A stretch of 64,000 bases of DNA. It comes from Excoecaria cochinchinensis (lineage: Eukaryota > Streptophyta > Magnoliopsida > Malpighiales > Euphorbiaceae). The translations under genes and the position numbers were made by a program. Shown piece by piece: positions 45,741 to 58,850 of this stretch. The stretch covers positions 18,428 through 82,427 of the forward strand of contig CANTUQ010000344.1 of assembly GCA_947683425.1 (NCBI GenBank). Reading direction: 5' to 3'. The notes beneath the pieces are model-generated. The model worked only from the letters and a program-made list of their open reading frames with translations, ran no database searches and had not been told where the DNA came from. How positions within the stretch are numbered: position 1 is the first letter of the stretch; the number at the start of each line of letters is the position of its first letter.

Positions 45741-46430
45741 CCGCAAAAATTCGTCGGATTCCGACGAACTCAATTCTCGAGGCGTTGTGACCGGCAAGCT
45801 ACCAGTAGTTATTCCAATCGAGTTTTCCTGAATTATTGGATTCGGATAAAAAATTTCACAACTTTTTACGATTTCTCGATTTTTGTGATTTTTCCTAGTG
45901 ATACCCCTAGGGAAATCCGTAAAAATTGGTCGGATTCTGACGAAACCAATTCTGGATGTGTTGTGATCGGCAAGCTTACAGTAGCTATTCTAATCGAGTT
46001 TTCCTTAATTATTGGACTCGGATCCAAAATTTCTCCACTTTTTACGATTTCTCGATTTTGGTGATTTTACCTAATGGTACCCCTAGGAAAATCCGTAAAA
46101 ATTTGTCGAATTCCGACGATCCCAATTCTAGAGGCGTTGTGACCGGCAAGCTACCAGTAGCTATTCCAATCGAGATTTCCTGAATTATTGGATTCGGATA
46201 AAAAATTTCACAACTTTTTACGATTTCTCGATTTTTGTGATTTTTCCTAGAGATACCCCTAGGGAAATCCGTAAAAATTCGTCGGATTCTGACGAAACCA
46301 ATTCTCAATACATTGTGAACGGCAAGTTTCCAGTAGTTATTCCAATCGAGTTATCCTGAATGATTGGAATCGGATCAAAAATTTCACAACTTTTTACGAT
46401 TTCTCGATTTTAGTGATTTTCCCAAGTGGT
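45735..46430 (-). repeat. 352-bp dimer tandem
   Basis: GAGGCGTTGTGACC with GCAAGCTACCAGTAG, then TTGGATTCGGATAAAAAATT, ACAACTTTTTACG and a TAG(T/A)GATACCCC core, then GATTCTGACGAAACC, occurs twice at a 352-bp spacing (two long monomers). Confidence 0.87.
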
Positions 46431-47442
46431 ACCCCTATGGAAATCCGTAAAAATTCGTCGGATTCCGACGAAGCCAATTCTCGATGTGTTATGACCGGCA
46501 AGCTTCCAGTAGCTGTTCCAATCGAGTTTTCCTTAATTATTGGACTCGGATCAAAAATTTCACCACTTTTTACGATTTCTCGATTTTTGTGATTTTCCCT
46601 AGTGGTACCCTTAGGAAAATCCGTAAAAATTCGTTGAATTCCGACGAAGCCAATTCTCGATGCGTTGTAATCGGAAAGCTTCCAGTAGCTATTCCTATCG
46701 AGTTTACCTGAATTATTGGACTTTGATCAAAAATTTCACCACTTTTTACGATTTCTCGATTTTTGTGATTTTTCCAAGTCGTACCCGTAGGGAAATCCGT
46801 AAAAATTCGGACGAAATCAATTCTCGATGCGTTGTGACCGGCAAGCTTTCAGTAGCTATTCCAATCAAGTTTTCCTTAATTATTGGACTCGGATCAAAAA
46901 TTTTACCACTTTTTACGATTTCTCGATTGTGGTGATTTTCCCTTGGGGTACCTCTAGGGAAATCCGTAAAAATTTTGACGAAGCCAATTCTCGATTGTGA
47001 CCGGCAAGTTTCCAGTAGCTATTACCATTGAGTTTTCCTGAATTATTTGACTCAAATCCAAAATTTCACCACTTTTTACGATTTCACGATTTTTGTGATT
47101 TTTCCTATTGGTACCCCTAGAAAAATTCGTAAAAATTCGTCGGATTCCGACGAAGTCAATTCTTGATGCGTTGTGACCAACAAGCTTCCAGTAGCTATTC
47201 CAATGTAATTTTCCTGAATTATTGGACTCGGATCAAATATTTTACCACTTTTTACGATTTCTCGATTTTGTTGATTTTTTTTAGTGGTACCACACGGGAA
47301 ATACGTAAAAATTTCGACGAAGCCAATTCTCGATACGTTGTGACCGGAAAGCTTCCAGTAGCTATCCCAATCAAGTTTTCCTGAATTATTGGACTCGGAT
47401 CAAAAATTTCACCACTTTGTACGATTTCTCGATTTTTGTGAT

Positions 47443-47465
47443 TTTCCCTAGTGCCCATAGGGAAA
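47443..47465 (-). repeat. Broken GGTACC core
   Basis: TTTTCCCTAGTGCCCATAGG lacks GGTA and adjacent bases of the usual core. The KpnI site and most of the dyad are gone. Confidence 0.85.
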
Positions 47466-47966
47466 TCCGTAAAAATTCGACGGATTCCGACGAAACCAAT
47501 TCTCGATGCGTTGTGACCGGCAAGCTTCCATTAGCTATTCCAATCGAGTTTTCCTTATTTAATGGACTCGGATCAAAAATTTCACCTGTTTTTACGATTT
47601 CTCGATTTTGGTGATTTTCCCTAGTGGTACCCCTAGGAAATTCCGTAAAAATTCGTCGGATTCAATTCTCGATGCGTTGTGACCGGCAAGCTTCCAGTAG
47701 CTATTCCAATCGAGTTTTCCAGAATTATTTGACTCGGATCAAAAATTTCAAAACTTTTTACGATTTCTCGAGTTTGGTGATTTTCCCTAGTGGTACGCCT
47801 AAGAAAATCCGTAAAAATTCGTCGGATTTCGACGAAGCCAATTCTCGATGCGTTGTGACCGGCAAGCTTCCAGTAGCTATTCCAATCGAGTTTTCCAGAA
47901 TTATTGGACTCGGATCAAAAATTTAACCACTTTTTACGATTTCTCAATTTTGGTGATTTCCCTAGT

Positions 47967-47976
47967 GGTACGTACC
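47967..47976. repeat. Core expanded to GGTACGTACC, second copy
   Basis: Same GTAC duplication as at 38,723, offset 9,244 bp, in a monomer with the same following variants. Here the arms CCCTAG and CTAGGG are intact. Confidence 0.9.
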
Positions 47977-49853
47977 CTAGGGAAATCCGTAAAAACTCAT
48001 CGGATTCCGACGAAGCCAATTCTCGATGCATTGTGACCGGCAAGCTTCCAGTAGCTATTTCAATATAGTTTTCCTGAATTAATGGACTCGGATCAAAAAT
48101 TTCACCACTTTTTACGATTTCTCGTTTTTGTTGATTTTCCCTAGTAGTACCACTAGGGAAATCAGTAAAAATTCGTCGGATTCCGACGAAAAAAATTCTC
48201 GAAGCGTTGTGATCGGCAAGCTTCCAGTAGCTATTCCAATCGAGTTTTCCTGAAATATTGGACTCGGATCCAAAATTTCAACACTTTTTACGATTTCTCG
48301 ATTTATGTGATTTTCCCTAGTGGTACCCCTAGGGAAATCCGTAAAAATTCCGACGAAGCCAATTCTCGATGCGTTGTGATTGGCGAGCTTCCAGTAGCTA
48401 TTGCAATCGAGTTTTCCTGAATTATTGGACTCGGATCAAAAATCTAACCACTTTTTATGATTTCTCGATTTTGGTGATTTTTCCTAGTGGTACCCCTAGG
48501 AAAATCCGTAAAAATTCGTCGGATTCCAACAAAGCCAATTCTCGATGCGTTGTGACCGGCAAGCTTCCAGTAGCTATTCCAATCGAATTTTCCTGAATTA
48601 TTGGACTCGGATCCAAAATTTCACCACTTTTTATGATTTCTCGATTTTGGTGATTTTCCGAAGTGGTTCCCCTAGGAAAATCCGTAAAAATTCGTCGGAT
48701 TCAGACGAAGCCAATTCTCGATGCGTTGTGACCGATAAGATTCCAGTAGCTATTCCAATCGAGTTTTCCTGAATTATTGGACTCGGATCAAAAATTTCAC
48801 CACTTTTTATGATTTCTCGATTTTGGTGATTTTCCCTAGTGGTACCCCTAAGGAAATCCGTAAAAATTAGTCGGATTCCGACGAAGCCAATTCTCGATGC
48901 GTTGTGAACGGCAAGCTTCCAGTAGCTATTCCAATCAAGTTTTCCTTAATTATTGGACTCGGATACAAAATTTCACCACTTTTTACGATTTTGCGATTTT
49001 AGTGATTTTCCCTAGTGGTACCCCTAAGGAAATCCGTAAAAATTCTGACGAAGCCAATTCTCGATGCGTTGTGACCGGCAAGCTTCCAGTATCTATTCCA
49101 ATCGAGTTTTCCTTAATTATTGGACTCGGATAAAAAATTTCACCACTTTTTACGATTTCTTGATTTTGGTGATTTTCCCTAGTGGTACCCCTAGGGAAAT
49201 CCGTAAAAATTCCGACGAATCCAATTCTCGATGCGTTGTGACCGGCAAGCTTCCAGTAGCTATTCCAATTGATTTTTCCTGAATTATTCTACTCGGATCC
49301 AAAATTTCACCACTTTTTACGATTTCTCGATTTTTGTGATTTTCCCTAGTAGTACCCCTAGGGAAATCCGTAAAATTCGTCGGATTCCGATTAAGCCAAT
49401 TCTCGATGCGTTGTGACCGGCAAGCTTCCAGTAGCTATTCCGATCGAGTTTTCCTGAATTATTGGACTCGGATCCAAAATTTCACCACTTTTTACGATTT
49501 CTCGATTTTGGTGATTTTCTATAGTGGTACCCATAGGGAAATCCGTAAAAATTCGTCGGATTCCGACGAAGCCAATTCTCGATGCGTTGTGACCGGTAAG
49601 CTTCCAGTTGCTATTCCAATTGAGTTTTCCTGAATTATTGGACTCGGTCAAAAATTTTACCACTTTTTACAATTTCTCGATTTTTGTGATTTTCCCTCGT
49701 GGTACCCCTAGGGAAATCTGTAAAAATTCGTCGGATTTCTATGAAGCCAATTTTCGATACGTTGTGACCGGCAAGCTTCCAGTAGCTATTCCAATCGATT
49801 TTTCCTGAATTATTGGACTCGGATCCAAAATTTCACCAGTTTTTACGATTTCT

Positions 49854-50913
49854 CGATTATGGTGATTTTCCCTAGTGGTACCCATAGGGAAATCCATAAA
49901 AATTCGTCTAATTCCGATGAAATTAATTCTCGATGCATTGTGACCGGCAAGCTTCCAGTAGCTATTCCAATCAAGTTTTCCTAAATTATTGGACTCGGAT
50001 CAAAAATTTCTCCACTTTTTATGATTTCTCGATTTTGGTGATTATTCCTAGTGGTACCCCTAGGGAAATTTGTAAAATTCGTCGGATTCCGATGAAGCCA
50101 ATTCTCGATGCGTTGTGACCGGCAAGCTTCCGGTAGCTATTCCAATCGAGTTTTCCTCAATTATTGGACTCGGATCAAAAATTTCACCACTTTTTACGAT
50201 TTTTTTATTTTGGTGATTTTCCCTAGTGGTACCCATAGGATAATCCGTAAAAATTCGTCGGATTCCAACGAAGCAAATTCTCAATGCGTTGTTTCCGGCA
50301 AGCTTCCAGTAGCTATTCCAATCGAGTTTTCCTCAATTATTGGACTCGGATCAAAAATTTCACCACTTTTTACGATTTGTCGATTATGGTGATTTTCCCT
50401 AGTGGTACCCATAGGGAAATCCATAAAAATTCGTCTAATTCCGATGAAACTAATTCTCGATGCATTGTGACCGGCAAGCTTCCAGTAGCTATTCCAATCA
50501 AGTTTTCCTAAATTATTGGACTCGGATCAAAAATTTCTCCACTTTTTATGATTTCTCGATTTTGGTGATTATTCCTAGTGGTACCCCTAGGAAAATTTGT
50601 AAAATTCGTTGGATTCCGATGAAGCCAATTCTCGATGCGTTGTGACCGGCAAGCTTCCGGTAGCTATTCCAATCGAGTTTTCCTCAATTATTGGACTCGG
50701 ATCAAAAATTTCACCACTTTTTACGATTTTTTTATTTTGGTGATTTTCCCTAGTGGTACCCATAGGATAATCCGTAAAAATTCGTCGGATTCCAACGAAG
50801 CCAATTCTCAATGCGTTGTTACCGGCAAGCTTCCAGTAGCTATTCCAATCGATTTTTCCTGTATTATTGGACTCGGATCAAAAATTTCACCACTTTTTAC
50901 TATTTCTCGATTT
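49854..50913 (-). repeat. 527-bp trimer tandem, two copies
   Basis: Marker CGATTATGGTGATTTTCC lies at 49,854 and 50,381. Between copies, AAATCCATAAAAATTCGTC, TTCTCCACTTTTTATGATTT, GGTGATTATTCC, AAATTTGTAAAATTCG, AGCTTCCGGTAGC, TTTTTTTATTTTGG and CCCATAGGATAATCC all repeat at 527 bp. Related segments follow at 54.67-55.15 and 57.1-57.4 kb. Confidence 0.92.
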
Positions 50914-51479
50914 TGGTGATTTTCCCTAGTGGTACCCCTAGAGAAATCCGTAAAAATTTGTTGGATTCCGACGAAGCCAATTCTTGATGCGTTGTGACCG
51001 GCAAGCTTCCAGTAGCTATTCCAATCGAGTTTTCCTGAATTATTGGACTCGGATCAATAATTTCACCACTTTTTACGATTACTCGATTTTGGTGATTTTT
51101 CCTAGTGGTACCCATAGGGAAATCCGTAAAAATTCGTCGGATTCCGACGAAGCCAATTCTAGATGCGTTGTGACCGGCAAGCTTCCAGTAGTTATTCCAA
51201 TCTAGTTTTCCTGAATTATTGGACTCGGATTAAAAATTTCACCACTTTTTACGATTTCTCGATTTTGGTGATTTTCCCTAGTGGTACCCCTAGGGAAATC
51301 CGTAAAAATTCGTCGTATTTTGACGAAACCAATTCTCGATGAGTTGTTATCGGCAGGCTTCCAGTAGCTATTCCGATCGAGTTTTCCTTAATTATTGGAC
51401 TCGGATCCAAAATTTCACCACTTTTTACGATTTCTCGATTTTGGTGATTTTCCCTAGTGGTACCCCTAGGGAAATCCGT

Positions 51480-52890
51480 AAAAATTTGTCGGATTCCGAC
51501 GAAACAATTTCTCGATGCATTGTGACCGGCAAGCTTCCAGTAGCTATTCCAATCGAATTTTCCTGAATTATTGGGCTCGGAAAAAAAATTTCACCACTTT
51601 TTATGATTTCTCGATTTTGGTGATTTTCCCTAGTTGTACCGCTAGGAAAATCCGTAAAAATTCGTCGGATTCCGACGAAGCCAATTCTCGATGCGTTTTG
51701 ATCGGCAAGCTTCCAGTAGCTATTCCAATCGAGTTTTTCTGAATTATTAGACTCGAATCAAAAATTTAACCACTTTTTATGATTTCTCGATTTTGGTGAT
51801 TTTCCATAGTGGTACCCCTAGGGAAATCCGTAAAAATTCGTGGGTTTCCGACGAAGCAAATTCTCGATGCGTTGTGACCGGTAAGCTTCAAGTAGCTATT
51901 CCAATCGAGTTTTCCTGAATTATTGGACTCCGATCAAAAATTTCACCACTTTTTACGATTTATCGATTTTGGTGATTTTCCCTAGTGGTACCCCTAGGAA
52001 AATCCGTAAAAATTCTGACGACGCCAATTCTCGATGCGTTGTGACCGGCAAGCTTCCAGTAGCTATTCAATTCGAGTTTTCCTGAATTATTGGACTCGGA
52101 TCCAAAATTTCACCACTATTTACGATTTCTCGATTTTGGTTATTTTCCCCAGTGGTACCCCTAGGAATATCCGTAATTATTTCGACGAAGCCAATTCTCG
52201 ATGCGTTGTGACCGGCAAGCTTCCAGTTGCTATTCCAATCGAGTTTTCCTAAATTATTGGACTCGGATCAAAAATTTCATAACTTTTAACGATTTCTCGA
52301 TTTTTGTGATTTTCCCTTGTGGTACCCCTAGGGAAATCCGTAAAAATTTCGACGAAGCCAATTCTCGATGCGTTGTGACCGGCAAGCTTCTAGTAACTAT
52401 TCCAATCGAGTTTTCCTGAATTATTGGACTCGGATTTAAAATTTCACCACTTTTTACGATTTTTCGATTTTGGTGATTTTTCCTAGTGGTACCCCTAGGG
52501 AAATCCGTAAAAATTCGTCGGATTCCAACGAAGCAACTTCTCGATGCGTCGTGACCGGAAAGCTTCCAGTAGCTATTCCCATCGAGTTTTCCTGAATTAT
52601 TGGACTCGGATCCAAAATTTCACCACTTTTTATGATTTATCGATTTTGGTGATCTTCCCAAGTGGTACCCCTAGGAAAATCCGTAAAAATTCGTCGGATT
52701 CTGACGAAGCCAATTCTCGATGCATTGTGACCGGTAAGATTCCAGTAGCTATTCCAATCGAGTTTTCCTGAATTATTGGATTCGGATCCTCGATTTTGCT
52801 TATTTTCCCTAGTGGTACCCATAGGGAAATCCGTAAAAATTAGTCGGATTCCGACAAAGTATATTCTCGATGCGTTGTGACCGGCAAGCT
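51480..52890 (-). repeat. 1,531-bp nonameric higher-order repeat, copy A
   Basis: About 1.41 kb matches copy B at a constant 1,531-bp offset. Markers in order: TTGGGCTCGGAAAAAAAATT; TAGTTGTAC(C/T)GCTAGG; CGTTTTGATCGG; CGTGGGT(T/C)TCCGACG; GGTAAGCTTCAAGTAG; ACCACTATTTACG; CCAGTGGTAC; AATATCCGTAATTATTTCG; CTAGTAACTATTCC; GGAAAGCTTCC with CCCATCGAG; and the GGATCC / TCGATTTTG deletion at 52,789. The nine-unit size is confirmed by all of them. Confidence 0.94.
52781..52800 (-). repeat. 26-bp-class deletion after GGATCC, copy A
   Basis: TTCGGATCCTCGATTTTGCT: GGATCC is joined directly to TCGATTTTG, omitting AAAATTTCACCACTTTTTACG and neighbours. The monomer is shortened by about 26 bp. The identical junction at 54,320 shows that the deletion preceded the 1,531-bp duplication. 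Confidence 0.9.
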
Positions 52891-53010
52891 ACCAGTAGCT
52901 ATTCCAATCGATTTTTCCTGAATTATTGGACTCGAATCCAAAATTTCACCACTTTTTACGATTTCTAGATTTTGGTGATTTTCCCTAGTGGTACCCCTAA
53001 GGAAATCCGT

Positions 53011-54421
53011 AAAAATTTGTCGGATTCCGACGAAACCAATTCTCGATGCGTTGTGACCGGCAAGGTTCCAGTAGCTATTCCAATCGAATTTTACTGAATT
53101 ATTGGGCTCGGAAAAAAAATTTCACCACTTTTTATGATTTCTCGATTTTGGTGATTTTCCCTAGTTGTACTGCTAGGAAAATCCGTAAAAATTCGTCGGA
53201 TTCCGACGAAGCCAATTCTCGATGCGTTTTGATCGGCAAGCTTCCAGTAGCTATTCCAATCGAGTTTTTCTGAATTATTAGACTCGGATCAAAAATTTAA
53301 CCACTTTTTATGATTTCTCGATTTTGGTTATTTTCCATAATGGTACCCCTAGGGAAATCCGTAAAAATTCGTGGGTCTCCGACGAAGCAAATTCTCGATG
53401 CGTTGTGACCGGTAAGCTTCAAGTAGCTATTCCAATCGAGTTTTCCTGAATTATTGGACTCCGATCAAAAATTTCACCACTTTTTACGATTTATCGATTT
53501 TGGTGATTTTCCCTAGTGGTACCCCTAGGAAAATCCGTAAAAATTCTGACGAAGCCAATTCTCGATGCGTTGTGACCGGCAAGCTTCCAGTAGCTATTCA
53601 ATTCTAGTTTTCCTGAATTATTGGACTCGGATCCAAAATTTCACCACTATTTACGATTTCTCGATTTTGGTTATTTTCCCCAGTGGTACGCCTAGGAATA
53701 TCCGTAATTATTTCGATGAAGCCAATTCTCGATGCATTGTGACCGGCAAGCTTCCAGTTGCTATTCCAATCGAGTTTTCCTGAATTATTGGACTCGGATC
53801 AAAATTTTCACAACTTTTAACGATTTCTCGATTTTTGTGATTTTCCCTTGTGGTACCCCTAGGGAAATACGTAAAAATTTCGACGAAGCCAATTCTCGAT
53901 GCGTTGTGACCGGCAAGCTTCTAGTAACTATTCCAATCGAGTTTTCCTGAATTATTGGACTCGGATTTAAAATTTCACCACTTTTTACGATTTCTCGATT
54001 TTGGTGATTTTTCCTAGTGGTACCCCTAGGGAAATCCGTAAAAATTCGTCGGATTCCAACGAAGCAACTTCTCGATGCGTTGTGACCGGAAAGCTTCCAG
54101 TAGCTATTCCCATCGAGTTTTCCTGAATTATTGGACTCGGATCCAAAATTTCACCACTTTTTATGATTTCTCGATTTTTATGATCGTCCCAAGTGGTACC
54201 CCTAGGAAAATCCGTAAAAATTCGTCGGATTCTGACGAAACCAATTCTCGATGCATTGTGACCGGTAAGATTCCAGTAGCTATTCCAATCGAGTTTTCCT
54301 GAATTATTGGATTCGGATCCTCGATTTTGCTTATTTTCCCTAGTGGTACCCATAGGGAAATCCGTAAAAATTAGTCGGATTCCGACAAAGTATATTCTCG
54401 ATGCGTTGTGACCGGCAAGCT
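53011..54421 (-). repeat. 1,531-bp nonameric higher-order repeat, copy B
   Basis: Same markers as copy A, with scattered single-base differences (for example TACTGC for TACCGC, and TTTTTATGATCGTCCC for TTTTGGTGATCTTCCC). About 120 bp between the end of copy A and the start of copy B do not correspond to the equivalent bases after copy B, so the boundary has been altered since duplication. Confidence 0.93.
54312..54331 (-). repeat. 26-bp-class deletion after GGATCC, copy B
   Basis: Identical junction to the one at 52,789, exactly 1,531 bp later. Confidence 0.9.
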
Positions 54422-54674
54422 TCCATTTGCTATTCCAATTGAGTTTTCCTGAATTATTGGACTCGGATCCAAAAATTTCACCACTTTTTACGATTTCTCG
54501 ATTTTTGTGATTTTCCCTAGTGGTACCCCTAGGGAAATCCGTAAAAATTCGTCGTATTTTGACGAAACCAATTCTCGATGCGTTGTTATCGGCAAGCTTC
54601 CAGTAGCTATTCCAATCGAGTTTTCTTGAATTATTTGACTCGGATCCAAAATTTCACCACTTTTTACGATTTCT

Positions 54675-55150
54675 CGATTATGGTGATTTTCCCTAGTGGT
54701 ACCCATAGGAAAATCCGTAAAAATTCATCGGATTCCGATGAAACTAATTCTCGATGCATTGTGACCGGCAAGCTTCCAGTAGCTATTCCAATCGAGTTTT
54801 CCTAAATTATTGGACTCGGATAAAAAATTTCTCCACTTTTTATGATTTCTCGATTTTGGTGATTATTCCTAGTGGTACACCTAGGGAAATTTGTAAAATT
54901 CGTCGGATTCCGATGAAGCCAATTCTCGAAGCGTTGCGACCGGCAAGCTTCCGGTAGCTATTCCAATCGAGTTTTCCTTAATTATTGGACTCGGATCCAA
55001 AATTTCACCACTTTTTACGATTTTTTTATTTTGGTGATTTTCCCTAGTGGTACCCATAGGATAATCCGTAAAAATTTGTCGGATTCCAACGAAGCCAATT
55101 CTCAATGCGTTGTGACCGGCAAGCTTCCAGTAGCTATTCCAATCGATTTT
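54675..55150 (-). repeat. Third copy of the 527-bp trimer (offset 4,294 bp)
   Basis: CGATTATGG at 54,675, then the same series of variants (TTCTCCACTTTTTATG, GATTATTCC, AAATTTGTAAAATTCG, CTTCCGGTAGC, TTTTTTTATTTTGG, CATAGGATAATCC) in the same order, 4,294 bp after copy two. Confidence 0.88.
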
Positions 55151-58100
55151 TCCTGAATTATTGGACTCGGATTAAAAATTTCACCACTTTTTACGATTTC
55201 TCGATTTTGGTGATTTTCCCTAGTGGTACCCCTAGAGAAATTCGTAAAAATTCGTTGTATTCCGACGAAGCCAATTCTTGATGCGTTGTGACCGGCAAGC
55301 TTCCAGTAGCTATTCCAAGCGAGTTTTCCTGAATTATTGGACTCGGCTCAAAAATTTCACCACTTTTTACGATTTTTTTAATTTTGGTGATTTTTCCTAG
55401 TGGTACCCATAGGAAAATCCGTAAAAATTCGTCGGATTCCGACGAAGCCAATTCTCGATGCGTTGTGACCGGCAAGCTTCCAGTAGCTATTCCAATCGAG
55501 TTTTCCTGAATTATTGGACTCGGATCAAAAATTTCACCACTTTTTATGATTTCTCGAATTTGGTGATTTTTCCTAGTGGTACCTCTAGGGAAATCTGTAA
55601 AAATTCGTCGGATTCCGACGAAACCAATTCTCGATGCGTTTTGACCGGCAAGTTTCAAGTAGCTATTCCAATCGAGTTTTCCTGAATTATTGGACTCGGA
55701 TAAAAAATTTCACCACTTTTTACGATTTCTCGATTTTTGTGATTTTCCCTAGTAATACCCGTATGGAAATCCGTAAAAAAACGTCGGATTCCGACGAAGC
55801 CAATTCTCGATGTGTTGTGACCGGCAAGGTTCCAGTAGCTATTCCAATCGAGATTTCCTGAATTATTGGACTCGAATTCAAAATTTCATCACTTTTTAAG
55901 ATTTCTCGATTTTGGTGATTTTCCCTAGTGGTACACCTAGGGAAATCCGTAAAAATTCGTCGGATTCCGACGAAGCCAGTTCTCGATGCATTGTGACCGG
56001 CAAGTTTCCAGTAGTTATTCCAATCAAGTTTTCTGAATTATTGGACTCGGATAAAAAATTTCACCAGTTTTTACGATTTCTCGATTTTGGTGATTTTTCC
56101 TAGTTGTAACCCTAGGGAAATCCGTAAAAATTTTGACGAAACCAATTCTTGATCCGTTGTGACCGATAAGCTTCCAGTAGCTATTCCAATCGATTTTTCC
56201 TTAATTATTTTACTCGGATCCAAAATTTCACCACTTTTTACGATTTCTCGATTTTAGTGATTTTTCCTAGTGGTACCCCTAGAGAAATCCGTAAAAATTC
56301 GGACGAAGCCAATTCTCAATGCGTTGTGACCGGCAAGCTTCCAATAGCTATTCCAATCGAGTTTTCCTGAATTATTGGACTCTGATCCAAAATTTCACCA
56401 CTTTTTACGAATTCTCGATTTTGGTGATTTTCCCTAGTGGTACCCCTAGGAAAATCTGTAAAAATTCGTTGGATTCCGACGAAGCCAATTCTCAATGCGT
56501 TGTGACCGAAAAGCTTCCAGTAGCTATTCCAATCGAGTTTTCCTGAATTATTGGACTCGGATCAAAAATTTCACCACTTTTTACGATTTCTCGATTTTGG
56601 TAATTTTCCCTAGTGGTACCCCTAGGGAAATCCATAAAAAATCGTCGGATTACGTCGAAGATAATTTTCGATGCGTTGTGACCGGCAAGCTTCCAGTAGC
56701 TATTCCAATCGAGTTTTCCTAAATTATTAGACTCGGATCCAAAATTTCACCACTTTTTATGATTTCTCGATTTTGGTGATTTTCCCTAGTGGTACCCATA
56801 GGGAAATTCGTAAAAATTCATCGGATTCTGACGAAGCAAATTCTCGATGCGTTATGACCGGCAAGGTTACAGCAGCTATTCCAATCGAGTTTTCCTTAAT
56901 TATTGGACTCGGATCCAAAATTTCACTACTTTTTACGATTTCTCAATTTTGGTGATTTTCCATAGTGGTACCCCTAGGAAAATCCGTAAAAATTTCGACG
57001 AATCCAATTCTCGATGCGTTGTGACCGGCAAGCTTCCAGTAGCTATTCCAATCGAGTTTTCCTGAATTATTGGACTCGGATACAAAATTTCACCACTTTT
57101 ACGATTTCTCGATTTTTGTGATTTTTCCTAGTGGTACCCCTAGGGAAATTTGTAAAATTCGTCGGATTCCGATAAAGCCAATTCTCGATGCGTTGTGACC
57201 GGCAAGCTTCCGATAGCTATTCCAATCGAGTTTTCCTTAATTATTGGACTCGGATCCAAAATTTCACCACTTTTTACGATTTTTTTATTTTGGTGATTTT
57301 CCCTAGTGGTACCCATAGGATAATCCATAAAAATTCGTCGGATTCCAACGAATCCAATTCTAAATGCGTTGTGACCGGCAAGCTTCCAGTAGCTATTCCA
57401 ATCGATTTTTCCTGAATTATTGGACTCGGATAAAAAATTTCACCACTTTATACGATTTCTCGATTTTGTTGATTTTCCCTAGTGGTACCCCTAGGGAAAT
57501 CCGTAAAAATTTGTCGGATTTCTACGAAACTAATTCTCGATGCGTTGTGACTTGCAAGCTTCCAATAGCTATTCCAATCGAGTTTTCCAGAATTATTTGA
57601 CTCGGATCCAAAATTTCACCACTTTTTACGATTTCTCGATCTTGGTGATTTTCCCTAGTGGTACCCCTAGGGAAATCCGTAAAAATTCATCGGATTCCGA
57701 TGAAGCCAATTCTCGATACGTTGTGACCGGCAAGCTTCCAGTAGCTATTCCAATCGAGTTTTCCTGAATTTTTTGACTCGGATCAAAAATTTCATCACTT
57801 TTTACAATTTCTCGATTTTGGTGATTTTCCCTAGTGGTACCCCTAGGGAAATCCGTAAAAATTCGTCTAATTTTGACGAAACCAATTCTCGATGCGTTGT
57901 GACCGGCAAGCTTCCAGTAGCAATTCCAATCGAGTTTTCTTGAATTATTGGACTCGGTTCCAAAATTTCACCACTTTTTACGATTTCTCGATTTTGGTGA
58001 TTTTTTCTAGTGGTACCTCTATTGAATTCCGTAAGAATTCCGATGAAGCCATTTCTCGATGCGTTGTGAATGACAAGCTTTCAGTAGGAATTCCAATCAA

Positions 58101-58850
58101 GTTTTCCTAATTAATTGGACTCGGATCAAAAATTTCACCACTTTTTATGATTTCTCGATTTTGGTGATTTTCCCTATTGGTACCACTAGGGAAATCCGTA
58201 AAAATTTGTCGAATTCCGAGGAAGCCAATTCTCGATGCGTTTTGACCGGCAATCTTCCAGTAGTTATTCCAATCGAGTTTTCCTGAATTATTCGACTTGG
58301 ATCAAAACTTTCACCACTTTTTACGATTTCTCGATTTTGGTGATTTTCCCTAGTGGTAACCCTACGGAAATCCGTAAAAATTTGTCGGATTTCGACAACG
58401 CCAATTCTCGATGCGTTGTGACCGGCAAGCTTCCAGTATCTATTCCAATCGAGATTTCCTGAATCATTTTACTCGGATCCAAAATTTCACCACTTTTTTC
58501 GATTTCTCGATTTTGGTGATTTTCCCTAGTGGTACCCCTACGGAAATCCGTAAAAATTCGTCGAATTTTGACGAAACCAATTCTCGATGCGTTGTGACCG
58601 GAAAGCTTCCAGTAGCTATTCCAATCGACTTTTCCTTAATTATTGGACTCGAATCCAAAATTTCACCACTTTTACGATTTCTCGATTTTGGTGATTTTCC
58701 CTAGTGGTACCCCTAGGGAAATCCGTAAAAATTCGTCGGATTTCTACGAAACTAATTCTCGATGCGTTGTGACCGGCAAGATTTCAGTATCTATTCCAAT
58801 CGAATTTTCCTGAATTATTTGACTCGCATAAAAAATTTCACCACTTCTTA
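55150..58850 (-). repeat. Array interval, mostly long monomers
   Basis: Mostly 176-bp units with local variants, including a GATTTTTTTAATTTTGG run near 55,375. It holds the partial trimer copy at 57.12 kb. A monomer at about 58,015 has a degenerate core GGTACCTCTATTGAATTCC. No gene or other element seen. Confidence 0.65.
57120..57420 (-). repeat. Fourth, partial copy of the trimer (offset 2,259 bp)
   Basis: Shares AAATTTGTAAAATTCG, CTTCCGATAGC, TTTTTTTATTTTGG, CATAGGATAATCC and CCAACGAA with copy three. The first monomer of the trimer is replaced by an unrelated variant. Confidence 0.82.

Larger units (their letters stand above)
46430..49850 (-). repeat. Array interval with small private lesions
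   Basis: Mixed monomers without a clear period. Lesions include a 4-bp loss at 46,996 (TCTCGATTGTGACC), a broken core GTGCCCATAGGG at 47,451, a 10-bp loss at 47,663 (GTCGGATTCAATTCTCG) that removes one arm of the 19-bp dyad by a different route, and the GTAC expansion at 47,967. Confidence 0.65.
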
